NCBI GenBank assembly: GCA_009859145.1
Contig: VRVR01000007.1
Coordinates: 359,326-423,325 of the forward strand
Direction of reading: 5' to 3'
Length of the DNA: 64,000 bases
From: Andalucia godoyi
Taxonomy: Eukaryota > Discoba > Jakobea > Jakobida > Andaluciidae
The notes under the pieces were generated by a model. That model did not search any database. It worked only from the letters and a program-made list of their open reading frames with translations, and was not told the origin of the DNA. Position numbers and translations under genes: made by a program. How positions within the stretch are numbered: position 1 is the first letter of the stretch; every line of letters begins with the position of its first letter. This document shows positions 40,801 through 48,328 of the stretch, piece by piece.

Positions 40801-40892
40801 CTGTTATTTTTGCGCTTTTAGCAGCGTTCTCTCCTGCCCGTGTCTTGTCTCTTGAATCGATTGTTGCAACCTTGCGTCGGATTAACTCGTGA
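37854..40892 (+). CDS. FtsX/MacB-like ABC-transporter permease family protein, 1012 aa
   Basis: One N-terminal transmembrane helix (about 38-58) is followed by a long soluble domain with Tyr/Ser-rich sequence. Then comes a first FtsX-type core: helix (about 342-370), ETRTFELGLLRMIGMKRSDL, two further helices to about 480, and further helices at about 500-575. A second soluble domain and a second core near the C-terminus carry EQSKEIGVLRAIGTKRHFVI and three helices (about 875-1000). The (T/S)(K/R)EIGxLRAIG-type loop is the FtsX signature. Bacterial relatives pair with an ATPase in lipoprotein export or mechanotransmission; the partner here is not in the window. Such permeases occur in several protists. 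Membrane location in this cell is unknown. Confidence 0.85.
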   Translation: MGAGELQQKGAVLSFLAKYVTFVQHNAREIRRRKVGYCLGFLSVFIVVLVVSASVTTLDNVPIIFFSLAENERGQIDMVMTPSGSTTASALKYPLVNSLLATMGSKAGDYTYSSPRIDLSGVQMYSDAICPGFNYSNVANRYVNGSALFCGTRPFVSGDFLAMDTARESRAGVGRKYNLPSVPAGSVYLMTAIANDLKVVPGDYVYVLINLYDVFSDVWLGNSFQYVIARFQVARIIDSNYYKTTNTRTKIAFAEIDPLAPFLATQMDPGMPGSAIEKMANSTSADFSNEILFNLPSPRISYYNYNNYDKIQYGVSRWGAVALYRVGFNQISSRMPLLYSMRATRFLSLFLGLIIFMVVAILAVLSIILIYSLLMVSVETRTFELGLLRMIGMKRSDLIQLIMIHALMYAIPAWAIGLALGQVLAWQISLFLSDALGVQISPLLTPLGIGIATLLGFAIPLFASIFPIRSALTMNLHDSLDTRHSKTKAVVYKLERSETGRLSPAAMVVGLLLVIFGAFVYYYFPYALLALKIDLLIYMFFFLLLALLFGLVLLSMNLETIAERLVTFFFLFWETHAINNMIHKNLSAHRTRNRKTSIMYALSLAFIIFLLVSLELQIMSFQYASLQRNGGQITITTSVKGGLNNIDFLRKLESADLGTSYAYIFVASNSGFTLDKTQLETIGRYAVSPIRLSAASPNLYDVSIDGFLKISRQNDTSGLSIMEQLYTSRGGRTCLLGSSFEDLFKMSGRYYTPVQLHLERSTPRFPIIFQRFIRVNALVDVSPVFGLSKFTAGGENTAAAESVVSLPTLFEVGQFLHTYASYRQYPISRILFDTNGYSKAKLSSLKDRLNPLIEGFTGLSVGDVNDSLAAIVQGVGILQIFFSFTILIAMTMCFFSLTSSMFTNIYEQSKEIGVLRAIGTKRHFVIRLYVYEAFVLVVAASFLGIMIGVVVSYTMVIQRALFTQLPIPFVFPYLYMAVVVFFAVIFALLAAFSPARVLSLESIVATLRRINS

Positions 40893-41215
40893 TGCTTCCG
40901 TTGCAGAGCGTTGTATTTTTTCGCACCACTGTTTTTCGTCTGTTTTGTTGAGACGATTTGTTTGTTTTTTTATATTATTATTATTATTATTCAATTTAAA
41001 AAGAAAAAATAAAATAATAGTAATAACAGTAAAGTTTTAAAAACAAGGGGACGGGGAAAAAAACAAGAATAACAATACATACGACAAAGTCTATCCCCCC
41101 TCCGAGAAAGAAAATTAAAAGTATCTATAAAAGAGATGTAAAATCACAAAAACCAGTCAAAATTTCAAAATGTTCTCCCCTCTTCTCAGCACAGAAAAGA
41201 AGGATGAGCGATAAA
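40893..41215. other. Convergent AT-rich 3' spacer
   Basis: Contains ATT repeats (40975-40992) and an AT-rich stretch; no gene. Confidence 0.5.
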
Positions 41216-43015
41216 TCATAGCACTGTGCAGCATCCCTTCTTCTTTGCCTCTTCCTTCTTGATTAATGCATCGGATTCGCGGCTCTGGATGCTTAGTCGC
41301 CTCTGTTCAAGATCCAGCTCGCGTTTCTCCAAGGATTGAAGGCGAGTGTGATAGTCGCGCTCCTTTTGTTCCAATTCCAGTCGCCGTTTTTCAATGTCGG
41401 CCAATGCTGCACAGGATTCATCATCGTCCGTTTGGATCTCTTCTGCAGTCGTGTTTGACATATCCACGCCGTCGGGAGAAGTGGATACACTCTTTGGATT
41501 CGGAGAGACGGTGGCGCTGGCAGCAGACAGAGCAATCGAGACCGTTCTTCGCGACGCGCCACGCTCCACATCTTCCTCCGACGAGTCCTCGGAATCCGAA
41601 ATTGTCTGATACTCCGATCGTCTAACGCCATTCGGACTCTCGGGAGCTATGAGCTTTTGTTTCCCCGAGGTCTTGTCGGACGGTCGATCTTCGAACGGGT
41701 CGTGCGCAATCGACATTACATTTCGGAACCGCGGATTCTTGTTGTTTGGCTTTGGCTTTCGCTGCGGCGTCACAAACTCGGATCGAGAGGATTTGTCGGA
41801 TGCCACAGATGCTGTGGAGACAGCCGGGGATGCCTGCGACGGAGGCACAGCGATTTGGAGTCCGGGACCTACGTCCATACTCACGAATGTGCGCGTATGA
41901 GCTAGCAGCCGAGCTTGAAAGTCCCTTTCCAAGTTTGCATTTTGCGACTGGTACTCTTGAATCTTTTCTCGTGCAAGGGCGAGTTCATCGGAAATCCTGG
42001 CGCACTGGTTCTTGAGATTGTCTCTATCTGCAAACGTGATGTCCAGCTGGTCTTGCAGATTTCGCAATTGCAATTGCAAGTTCTGGACTGCCGTGCTGGA
42101 CGCGCCATTCGGAGAGCTTCCAGACCGCATCATGTCAAGTTCCACGGACACGCGAGCGTACTTTTCTCGCAGCAATTCATACTCGATTTCCGCAGTCTCC
42201 AGCTCCGAAGCCTGCTGATCTCTCATGTTCCGCAGTTCGTCAAGTTCCGCATGCAGCTTGTTTGCCTCGGACTGCAATTGCTGACGCTGTCGCACCGTCA
42301 GTTCCAACGTCGCTTCAAGCTGCGATCGGCTGCGCTCCGACTCCGCCAGCGATTTTTGGAGATCCTCGATTTGCATGTCCTTAGTTTCTGCAGCTTTCAT
42401 ATCTTCCTGGAACTGCAACATTTGCTTGTGTGCGTTAGACTGTCTCCGCGCGTGCTTTCGAGCCTGGATCATCATTTCCTCATTGCGTGCGGACATGTTT
42501 GCAATCTGCGTCTCGAAGTCTCTTGCGACGGCCTTCACAACATCGATTTCTTTTCTGAGTCCTGAGATCTGGTCATTTTTCGACAAAATCTCGCTGTTCA
42601 GCTGCGTAGTTCGTTGCAAAAGCTTCTGTCCAACCTGCAGCGACCGCAGCAAATCTTCTTCGGTGCGCTCGAGATTCTCGTGCAGAAACAATACCTGCGA
42701 TGACGTGTCAAACACGCCAGTTTTCGACGCTCGTCTTGTGTACTTGATGTTTCTTTTTGCGTCCAACCGTCCGCGGATCTGCTTCAGAATCGCCGTTTCA
42801 AGGATTTCCGACACGTCGCGCTCGGAACGCTGCGTTCTGGGAGTGGTTGTGCTCAGCGGCGGCAGTGCAGGCGGTGCAGGAGCAGGCGATGACGTGCTCA
42901 GGGCAGGGGATCGCACTTTGGACAGGTCAAGAGAATGCTGCCGAACAAGAACAGCACCAGGTGGAGTCGGCCGTGGAGAAGGCATCACCCCAGGAAACGA
43001 CGGCGGAGAACTCAT
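41216..43015 (-). CDS. Long coiled-coil protein with CC1-box-like motif and C-terminal CaaX box, 599 aa
   Basis: The N-terminal 65 residues are Pro/Ser-rich and disordered. Residues about 66-120 form a helical block. LRSLQVGQKLLQ at 123-134 resembles the CC1 box (AAxxGxxLL) of dynein adaptors of the BICD/TRAK/Spindly group. Heptad coiled coil fills about 105-370. A basic, Ser-rich linker follows (370-510), then a final charged helix (535-590) ends in KKKGCCTVL. CTVL is a CaaX prenylation site whose final Leu favours geranylgeranylation; the preceding Cys could be palmitoylated. Spindly also combines a CC1 box with a farnesylated C-terminus. The resemblance is architectural, not proven homology. 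Confidence 0.75.
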   Translation of the reverse strand: MSSPPSFPGVMPSPRPTPPGAVLVRQHSLDLSKVRSPALSTSSPAPAPPALPPLSTTTPRTQRSERDVSEILETAILKQIRGRLDAKRNIKYTRRASKTGVFDTSSQVLFLHENLERTEEDLLRSLQVGQKLLQRTTQLNSEILSKNDQISGLRKEIDVVKAVARDFETQIANMSARNEEMMIQARKHARRQSNAHKQMLQFQEDMKAAETKDMQIEDLQKSLAESERSRSQLEATLELTVRQRQQLQSEANKLHAELDELRNMRDQQASELETAEIEYELLREKYARVSVELDMMRSGSSPNGASSTAVQNLQLQLRNLQDQLDITFADRDNLKNQCARISDELALAREKIQEYQSQNANLERDFQARLLAHTRTFVSMDVGPGLQIAVPPSQASPAVSTASVASDKSSRSEFVTPQRKPKPNNKNPRFRNVMSIAHDPFEDRPSDKTSGKQKLIAPESPNGVRRSEYQTISDSEDSSEEDVERGASRRTVSIALSAASATVSPNPKSVSTSPDGVDMSNTTAEEIQTDDDESCAALADIEKRRLELEQKERDYHTRLQSLEKRELDLEQRRLSIQSRESDALIKKEEAKKKGCCTVL

Positions 43016-43431
43016 TAATCAATCAGTCAATCAGTCAATCCGCCAACCAACAAGAACGTGAAGGACGGGCTCAGGATAAAAAGAACGGAGCGTACTCTAT
43101 CGTGTATGCTCGTCCCAGGGGATATACATAAATAATTTAAACTATTAATTTAAATTTTTAAAGTTTTTTAATTTTTTAAAAAAAAAAAAAAACTCTGTTA
43201 ACAGCAACAACAACAACAACAATAACAGCAACAAAATAACGAAAACCAAGAAACGGATTTTGAAAGATGAATTCTGCTGTATTGGACGAAAAAAAGATTG
43301 AGTGCGGAAGAGTGACTGATGAAGAGTCCAATACCCCGCCTTTTTTCTTTGATTTGGTGCTATCCTGCATTTCATAATGTGCGCTCGCTAGCGTGCAATT
43401 TCCGTCAGACTTGAACAGTCGAGTACATCCG

Positions 43432-43463
<32 letters not shown>

Positions 43464-43633
43464 TCTCCCTCTCTTGTTGAAGAGATTTCCCTCTTCCCTT
43501 TTTGTGCTCATTTCCGCCCTTTGAGACTAAGGGCAGAAAGGGATTCTTACACGTCGTAGACGGCGAGAGAAAAGAACAAGAACCAAGGTGCGTTGAAGGG
43601 GAGGAAAAAGAATAAGGAAGAAGAAGAAGAAGA
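43016..43633. other. Divergent spacer upstream of NEDD8
   Basis: An AT-rich palindromic block (43136-43190) with TTAATTTAAATTTTTAAA lies here, followed by an ACA/CAA run (43201-43230) and a (CT)n microsatellite (43432-43459). No gene is supported. Confidence 0.5.
43432..43459. repeat. (CT)n microsatellite
   Basis: About 14 CT units, about 170 bp upstream of the NEDD8 start. Confidence 0.9.
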
Positions 43634-43879
43634 ATGCTCATCAAAGTAAAGACACTGACTGGAAAAGAGATTGATTTGGACATTAATCCCGAGGACAAGG
43701 TGATTGTGATTAAGCGAAAAGTAGAGGAGAAAGAAGGGATTCCACCAGAGCAGCAGCGACTTATCTTTGGCGGAAAGCAAATGCAGGATGAGCAGAGCGC
43801 AGAGTCGTTCAAAATCGAGCCTGGCGCAGTTCTCCATCTTGTTTTAGCGTTGCGTGGAGGGCTACATCATCTGCCGTAA
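43634..43879 (+). CDS. NEDD8: NEDD8 ubiquitin-like modifier precursor
   Basis: 81 residues: [20 protein letters not shown], then [20 protein letters not shown], and a tail [10 protein letters not shown]. Ala72 in LALRGG, rather than Arg72 of ubiquitin, is diagnostic for NEDD8 because it sets E1 (APPBP1-UBA3) selectivity. Gly76 is followed by LHHLP, five residues that a processing protease must remove before conjugation to cullins. It is encoded alone, not as a polymer or ribosomal fusion. Single exon, ATG start preceded by AAGAAGAAG. Confidence 0.97.
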   Translation: MLIKVKTLTGKEIDLDINPEDKVIVIKRKVEEKEGIPPEQQRLIFGGKQMQDEQSAESFKIEPGAVLHLVLALRGGLHHLP

Positions 43880-44375
43880 GACACAGCACTTGTTGGCTGT
43901 TGCACGATAAGCAACTGTAGTTGAAATTCCCGCAAAAGAGTAGTACCGTTTTTTTTTTCCCTTTCCCTTTTTTCCTTTCTCTTTCTCTCCTCTTCCCCAG
44001 GCTGCCAAATAAAAAAGGGAAAAATGGGCTTTTTGGCTTGAATTGAACCGGACGCCTTTTTGGTCTTTTCGGATTCGCTTCTCCGTTTCTCGTTTCTTTT
44101 TTCCTTTTTTCCTCTTTTCTTTCCTCTTTTCTTTCCCCCTCCTATTCCTTTTTTCCCTCGCTTTTTTTTCCCCTTTTCCTTTAATCACTTCCGTTGATTT
44201 CTTTCTGAAAGGTCATAACTTTGTACAGGAAGAAAAGAAAGAAAGAGAAAGAAAGGGAAGGAATACACTCAGAGGACACAGACGAAAAAAAGGGCTTAAA
44301 GAATCAAAAGGTTTATTCAGAAAAGAAAAGAACAAAAGAGGATAGAGCAAAAGGACAAGAAGAGAAGAGGAAAAG
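43880..44375. other. Spacer
   Basis: T/C-rich (TTTTCCTTTT) then purine-rich before the next ATG. No gene. Confidence 0.4.
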
Positions 44376-45095
44376 ATGTCTACTGCAGCAGGCTCGAGCA
44401 CGACTAACGAGGTTGACGATCCTCGTCGCCGCTGCGGTGAGTTTCCGTGGCACAATGTTCTTCGTATCTGCTCCGGGGTAGCCTTTATTGGTATTTGGAT
44501 TTCAGCGTTCTTCTGCTTTACTGCGTGCAATGGCGGTACTCCTCAGTTCCGCGACTATCTGCTCTCGATCTATGTGTTGTTTTTCGGTCTTTTGGGGATT
44601 GCTGCCGAGCTGCAGATTGGAATGACGTTCATTTTCCGCAAGCTCCCGTGGCTTGCACGCTTCAACTATCGTGGCTTATATTCGTTCTTTGTCGCATCGA
44701 TTGCACTCGGTGGTGAATTCTGGCAGATCTTGACGTCGGCAGTGCTGATGATGACTGCCATTTTGCATCCATTGTACTACTTCCTCTTTAGAAACAAGGC
44801 TCGCGGAATCGAGCGAAAGCTTCTTCCGTGGCTGTATCTCACCGATGCTCTCGGAACCGCTTCGGATGCACTCGAGGCTGGAAAGGCACGCGCTTCACAG
44901 GCATTGGCTCGTGGACAGACTGCCGCAGCCAGTGCTCAGCAGCAGGGCCAGGTCTATGCTGCACAGGCGCAACAGCAGGGTCAGGCATATGCAACACAGA
45001 CGCAGCAGAGAGCACAGGCGGCTTCTCAGCAGTTCCAGGGATACGGCACTGCACCCGCCGCGGGAGCTCCGCCCCCACCACCTCCCGCAATCTAA
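44376..45095 (+). CDS. COPI-associated-type four-helix membrane protein, 239 aa
   Basis: Four hydrophobic segments at about 27-50, 62-82, 98-118 and 122-142 follow a polar N-terminus (MSTAAGSSTTNEVDDPRRRC). This matches the COPI-associated protein family (Golgi/ER membrane, fungal Tvp15-like size). A long tail (about 165-239) is rich in Ala, Gln and Gly with QQQGQxYAxQ repeats and ends in a poly-Pro run. Function is likely in the early secretory pathway; the family is poorly characterised. Tail repeats may bind SH3/WW-type partners. Confidence 0.7.
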   Translation: MSTAAGSSTTNEVDDPRRRCGEFPWHNVLRICSGVAFIGIWISAFFCFTACNGGTPQFRDYLLSIYVLFFGLLGIAAELQIGMTFIFRKLPWLARFNYRGLYSFFVASIALGGEFWQILTSAVLMMTAILHPLYYFLFRNKARGIERKLLPWLYLTDALGTASDALEAGKARASQALARGQTAAASAQQQGQVYAAQAQQQGQAYATQTQQRAQAASQQFQGYGTAPAAGAPPPPPPAI

Positions 45096-45413
45096 GCTCG
45101 ATAACTTGCGCGGACTCGGACTCGGAATCATTTTCTTTTTCTGTTCATTCTGTCGTGTCGTTTTTCTCCTTCTTCTTTTGTGTCAAGTATGTGTTGTGTT
45201 ATTAAATTTTTTTTTTGAAAGTACAATTTCTTACAGCTATTTGCTGTTCTTTCTTTTCCCTTCTCCTTCATCTTCATCTTCTTTTCTACCCCTTTATTTC
45301 CTTCGGCTCTATTTGTGTCGAAATCTCGCGTGTCCTTTTTTGGTGGTGGTGGTGGTGGTGGTGGTGGTGGTGGTGGTGGGGGTATGTTTTCCGTGCGAGG
45401 GCATGCCGGGATA
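45096..45413. other. Convergent 3' spacer
   Basis: No gene. Contains the TGG microsatellite at 45341-45382. Confidence 0.5.
45341..45382. repeat. (TGG)n microsatellite
   Basis: About 13 TGG units ending in a G run, between the two convergent genes. Confidence 0.9.
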
Positions 45414-47315
45414 CTACCGTTTGTAGGCTGGGCGGCGGTGAGGGAGGATGGCAACAAGCAGCTGCAGTGCGATCGAGCGAGTCGAGTCTGAAATCGAATC
45501 CGCGGTCACGTCACTGTGAGAGTTTGCATTCTTGGCCCCCCCGGTTCCAGTGGTCAGCCCTGCAAAGTGCGGAACATCAAAATCGCTCGTCATCTTCCAC
45601 GACGGCGCCGTTTCTACAGAAGGACTGCTGAGCAAGGCGCCGATCGTCTTGCGCGTTGTCGCTGGCACGGAAGACTGCGAGGAGGTGCCGGGCATCGTCA
45701 GGCCTGTACGTGCCGATGCGGCATCGTGGACGTCCTTCAGAGTCTTCGGTCGAACTGCACGAGGAATGGTACTGTGTGCTTGCAGCCATGGATGCTCGAG
45801 AAGAAACCGTGCACCTGGACGCTGCTTTGGATCACGCTGGAAGCACAGTTTGAGAAAATCAATGCCCTCTGGAGAAAAGTCGTTTGGAAACGGTGGTGGA
45901 TGTTCGGACGTGCCGATGTGGTAGAGCGCTGTCAGCGGAGGCGAGAATTCGGAAAACGGCGGCGAGCCGGTGGCCATTTCTATGATGACGCATCCGACAG
46001 ACCAAATATCAGACTCTCGACGATGGCCATGGCCCATGACAACTTCTGGGGCCATCCAGAATGGAGTTCCCATAATGCTTTCTTCTCCCCTGGCTCCTCG
46101 CGGCGTCACAATGTCTTGGATGTTCTTCGAGCAGCCAAAGTCGGCGAGTTTTACGTGGCCAGAATGATCCACAAGGATGTTTGCTCCCTTGATGTCCCGA
46201 TGAACGATGCGGTTGTCGTGCAGATAATCGAGACCCTGGAGCACCTGCTGCACGTACATCCGCGCCACCTTTTCATTCAGCGACCCAAACTTCGTGACTA
46301 GTTTCCCAATGGAGCCTCCAGGGACATACTCGAGCAACACGTTGAACTGCCTTTCACGAAACTCTGTGCCTACGTACCGCACAATGTTCATGTGTTTCAG
46401 TTTCTCCAGCAACTGAATTTCCTTCTGGATCGTCTCGATCTCGGTCTTAATCTTTTGGTGGTTCTCACCGTCGCTGACTTCCATGGACTTGACGGCCAGC
46501 AGCTCACCTGTGTCGAGATTTAGTCCCAGATAAACTGTTCCGTACGCACCAGACCCAATGACTTCTCCCTTCTTCCATCGGACGACGTGTCGAGACTCGC
46601 GAGCGTGCGCGTGTCTCACGGCGTCGGGCAGTCCGTTATCGCTGTCGGAATCGCCTCCGTGCGCATGTGCATCGCTATCCGCATGTGTATTGCTGAATGT
46701 TGTGCATTCCTCCACGTCGTTCTCGGACATACTCAGGCAGTCGCGTTCGCCGTCTTCCGATGTTTCTGTGCACGCACCGTCTTCCTTCGTGATCCTCAGC
46801 AGCTCCTCCATCCGACCGATCACCCTTTTCAGTGGATTGATTTCCGCGCCGTCTCTCGCTTCGGAAAGAATAGCCGCGATAGACTTTTCCACATTTTGCA
46901 ACGCTTGGTGCTTCCGATTATACTTTTGTCTCAGCAGCGTGTTTTCGCGGTCTATTCTCTCAATCCCCTCTCGAAACCGCGCTCTTTCTTCGATCAGCTG
47001 CTTTTCCAGATCCTGGATCTCGTTCTTCATGCTCTCGTTTCGCTTCATCATGTCAAAATCAAGCGGTCGAATTGCCGGGTTCAACCCTCCTCCTCCTCCT
47101 CCTCCTCCTCCTCCTGCTGCTGCTGCTGCTGCTGCTCTGTGATTGCTGTTGACAAGTTTCACTTTCGGCGATATTGCACTGCTTGCCGCACTTGGATTCT
47201 CTCGCGACCCGTCCAACTCCGGAACCCGCGACACAGAATGCTTCATCAGTTTTTCCTCTCTCCTTTTTATTCCTTTTTCGTGTTCTTCGTTTCTCCTTCT
47301 TTTTTCTTTTGTCAT
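45414..47315 (-). CDS. MAP kinase kinase kinase (STE11/NPK1/ANP type), 633 aa
   Basis: The first ATG in frame is at 47313-47315; the frame is open about 64 codons further with a non-ATG start, so a longer protein or an upstream exon is possible. A poly-Ala/poly-Gly tract (about 60-77) lies before a coiled coil (about 85-150). Kinase domain (about 245-510): GSGAYGTVY, LLAVKSMEVS, IVHRDIKGANILVDH, LADFGCSKNIQD and GTPFWMAPEVV, with the VGTEFRE insert typical of the MEKK/ANP group. The GTPxWMAPEV and HRDIKGANIL signatures mark MAP3Ks. It should phosphorylate MAP kinase kinases. The tail (about 510-633) is Ser/Thr-rich and probably regulatory. Confidence 0.93.
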   Translation of the reverse strand: MTKEKRRRNEEHEKGIKRREEKLMKHSVSRVPELDGSRENPSAASSAISPKVKLVNSNHRAAAAAAAGGGGGGGGGGLNPAIRPLDFDMMKRNESMKNEIQDLEKQLIEERARFREGIERIDRENTLLRQKYNRKHQALQNVEKSIAAILSEARDGAEINPLKRVIGRMEELLRITKEDGACTETSEDGERDCLSMSENDVEECTTFSNTHADSDAHAHGGDSDSDNGLPDAVRHAHARESRHVVRWKKGEVIGSGAYGTVYLGLNLDTGELLAVKSMEVSDGENHQKIKTEIETIQKEIQLLEKLKHMNIVRYVGTEFRERQFNVLLEYVPGGSIGKLVTKFGSLNEKVARMYVQQVLQGLDYLHDNRIVHRDIKGANILVDHSGHVKLADFGCSKNIQDIVTPRGARGEESIMGTPFWMAPEVVMGHGHRRESDIWSVGCVIIEMATGSPPFSEFSPPLTALYHIGTSEHPPPFPNDFSPEGIDFLKLCFQRDPKQRPGARFLLEHPWLQAHSTIPRAVRPKTLKDVHDAASARTGLTMPGTSSQSSVPATTRKTIGALLSSPSVETAPSWKMTSDFDVPHFAGLTTGTGGAKNANSHSDVTADSISDSTRSIALQLLVAILPHRRPAYKR

Positions 47316-47581
47316 CTGTGGCTTTTCAAAAACAGGCTTTTCCTGCTGCACTTCTGCTGCGAGCTGTGGCAGTCCGGGATTCGAAAAAACTGCTGTAAAG
47401 CCACTCGCGGCGCTTTTGCAGTTCCTCTTGTCTCCCTGGACTTTTCTCTGCCTTCTGCCTCCGTGGATTTTGGGCAGCAATTTTTTTTTTCCTCTTAAAA
47501 ATCCCAAACAAATTATTTAAAATTAAAATATTTTTAAAATTCTAAAAAATTAATTAAATCCAAAAGGTTCTGTAGCAGGGA

Positions 47582-48031
47582 ATGGCACTTCCTTTGGTTC
47601 GTCTGCTCCGAAAAGAAATTCAAGAGTCTGGGGTGAAGGAGACTCTTTTGAAGGTGATTCGTTTCAAAGATGCGTGGTTTGAAAAGTCGTCGAAACGGCT
47701 GATTGGAACGGACCAGTTTGGCAATTCGTACTATGAAACTGCATTGGATGCACAGCTTCGAGAGAGATTTGTGGTCCCTGCAAATGCCAAGCAGTACGAT
47801 GCATCCTCCATCCCCCCCGAATGGCACAATTGGCTGCACCGAATGACCAATGTCCCGCCGACTTCTGTTGCGCCGTATGTCCCAAAGTACGCCAAGAACC
47901 ACCGAAGCAACCCAACCGGCTCAGGAAACGCGTACCTCCAGCCCGCACATTTCCTCAACCCAAAGTACTCGAATGTGCGCAATGCTCAGAGTGTTGAGGA
48001 ATGGAATCCGAACACGCCCGCCGCACAATAA
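47582..48031 (+). CDS. NDUFA12: Complex I accessory subunit NDUFA12 (B17.2)
   Basis: 149 residues. It opens with MALPLVRLLRKEIQESGVKE. LIGTDQFGNSYYETALD, IPPEWHNWLHRMTNVPPT and the KNHRSNPTGSGNAYLQP tail match the family in order. It sits at the matrix arm near NDUFS4/NDUFS6. Its 5' neighbour, the divergent MAPKKK, is unrelated, while NDUFA9 lies 11 kb away. The upstream spacer is very AT-rich (TTTAAAATTAAAATATTT). Confidence 0.97.
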   Translation: MALPLVRLLRKEIQESGVKETLLKVIRFKDAWFEKSSKRLIGTDQFGNSYYETALDAQLRERFVVPANAKQYDASSIPPEWHNWLHRMTNVPPTSVAPYVPKYAKNHRSNPTGSGNAYLQPAHFLNPKYSNVRNAQSVEEWNPNTPAAQ

Positions 48032-48328
48032 AGACCAGTAGATCCGCGGACCACCCGTTTCTCTCCCCCGATTTTCGTAAATGTTTACCTTTGTCCCTGT
48101 CTGTATTGCGCATGCAGGAAAAAAAAAAATTCTTGCAATACACACATTATCGTCTGTTTACATTGCAGAATTATAATCCAAAATAAAAATACTAGTAATC
48201 ATGTATTAAAATTAAAATTAAAAATAAAAACAACAACAGCAGCAAAACCAAAAGTAAAAGAGGAGAGGGAAACAGGATGTGGGGGGGAAAGGGCGGAAGT
48301 CGATTCCACATGCCATGTGTGTTGCAAA

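Noticed and set aside
43431-43812. Reverse-strand 135-codon frame over the NEDD8 start
   Set aside because: Antisense to the conserved modifier and includes the CT repeat as an Arg-Glu run.
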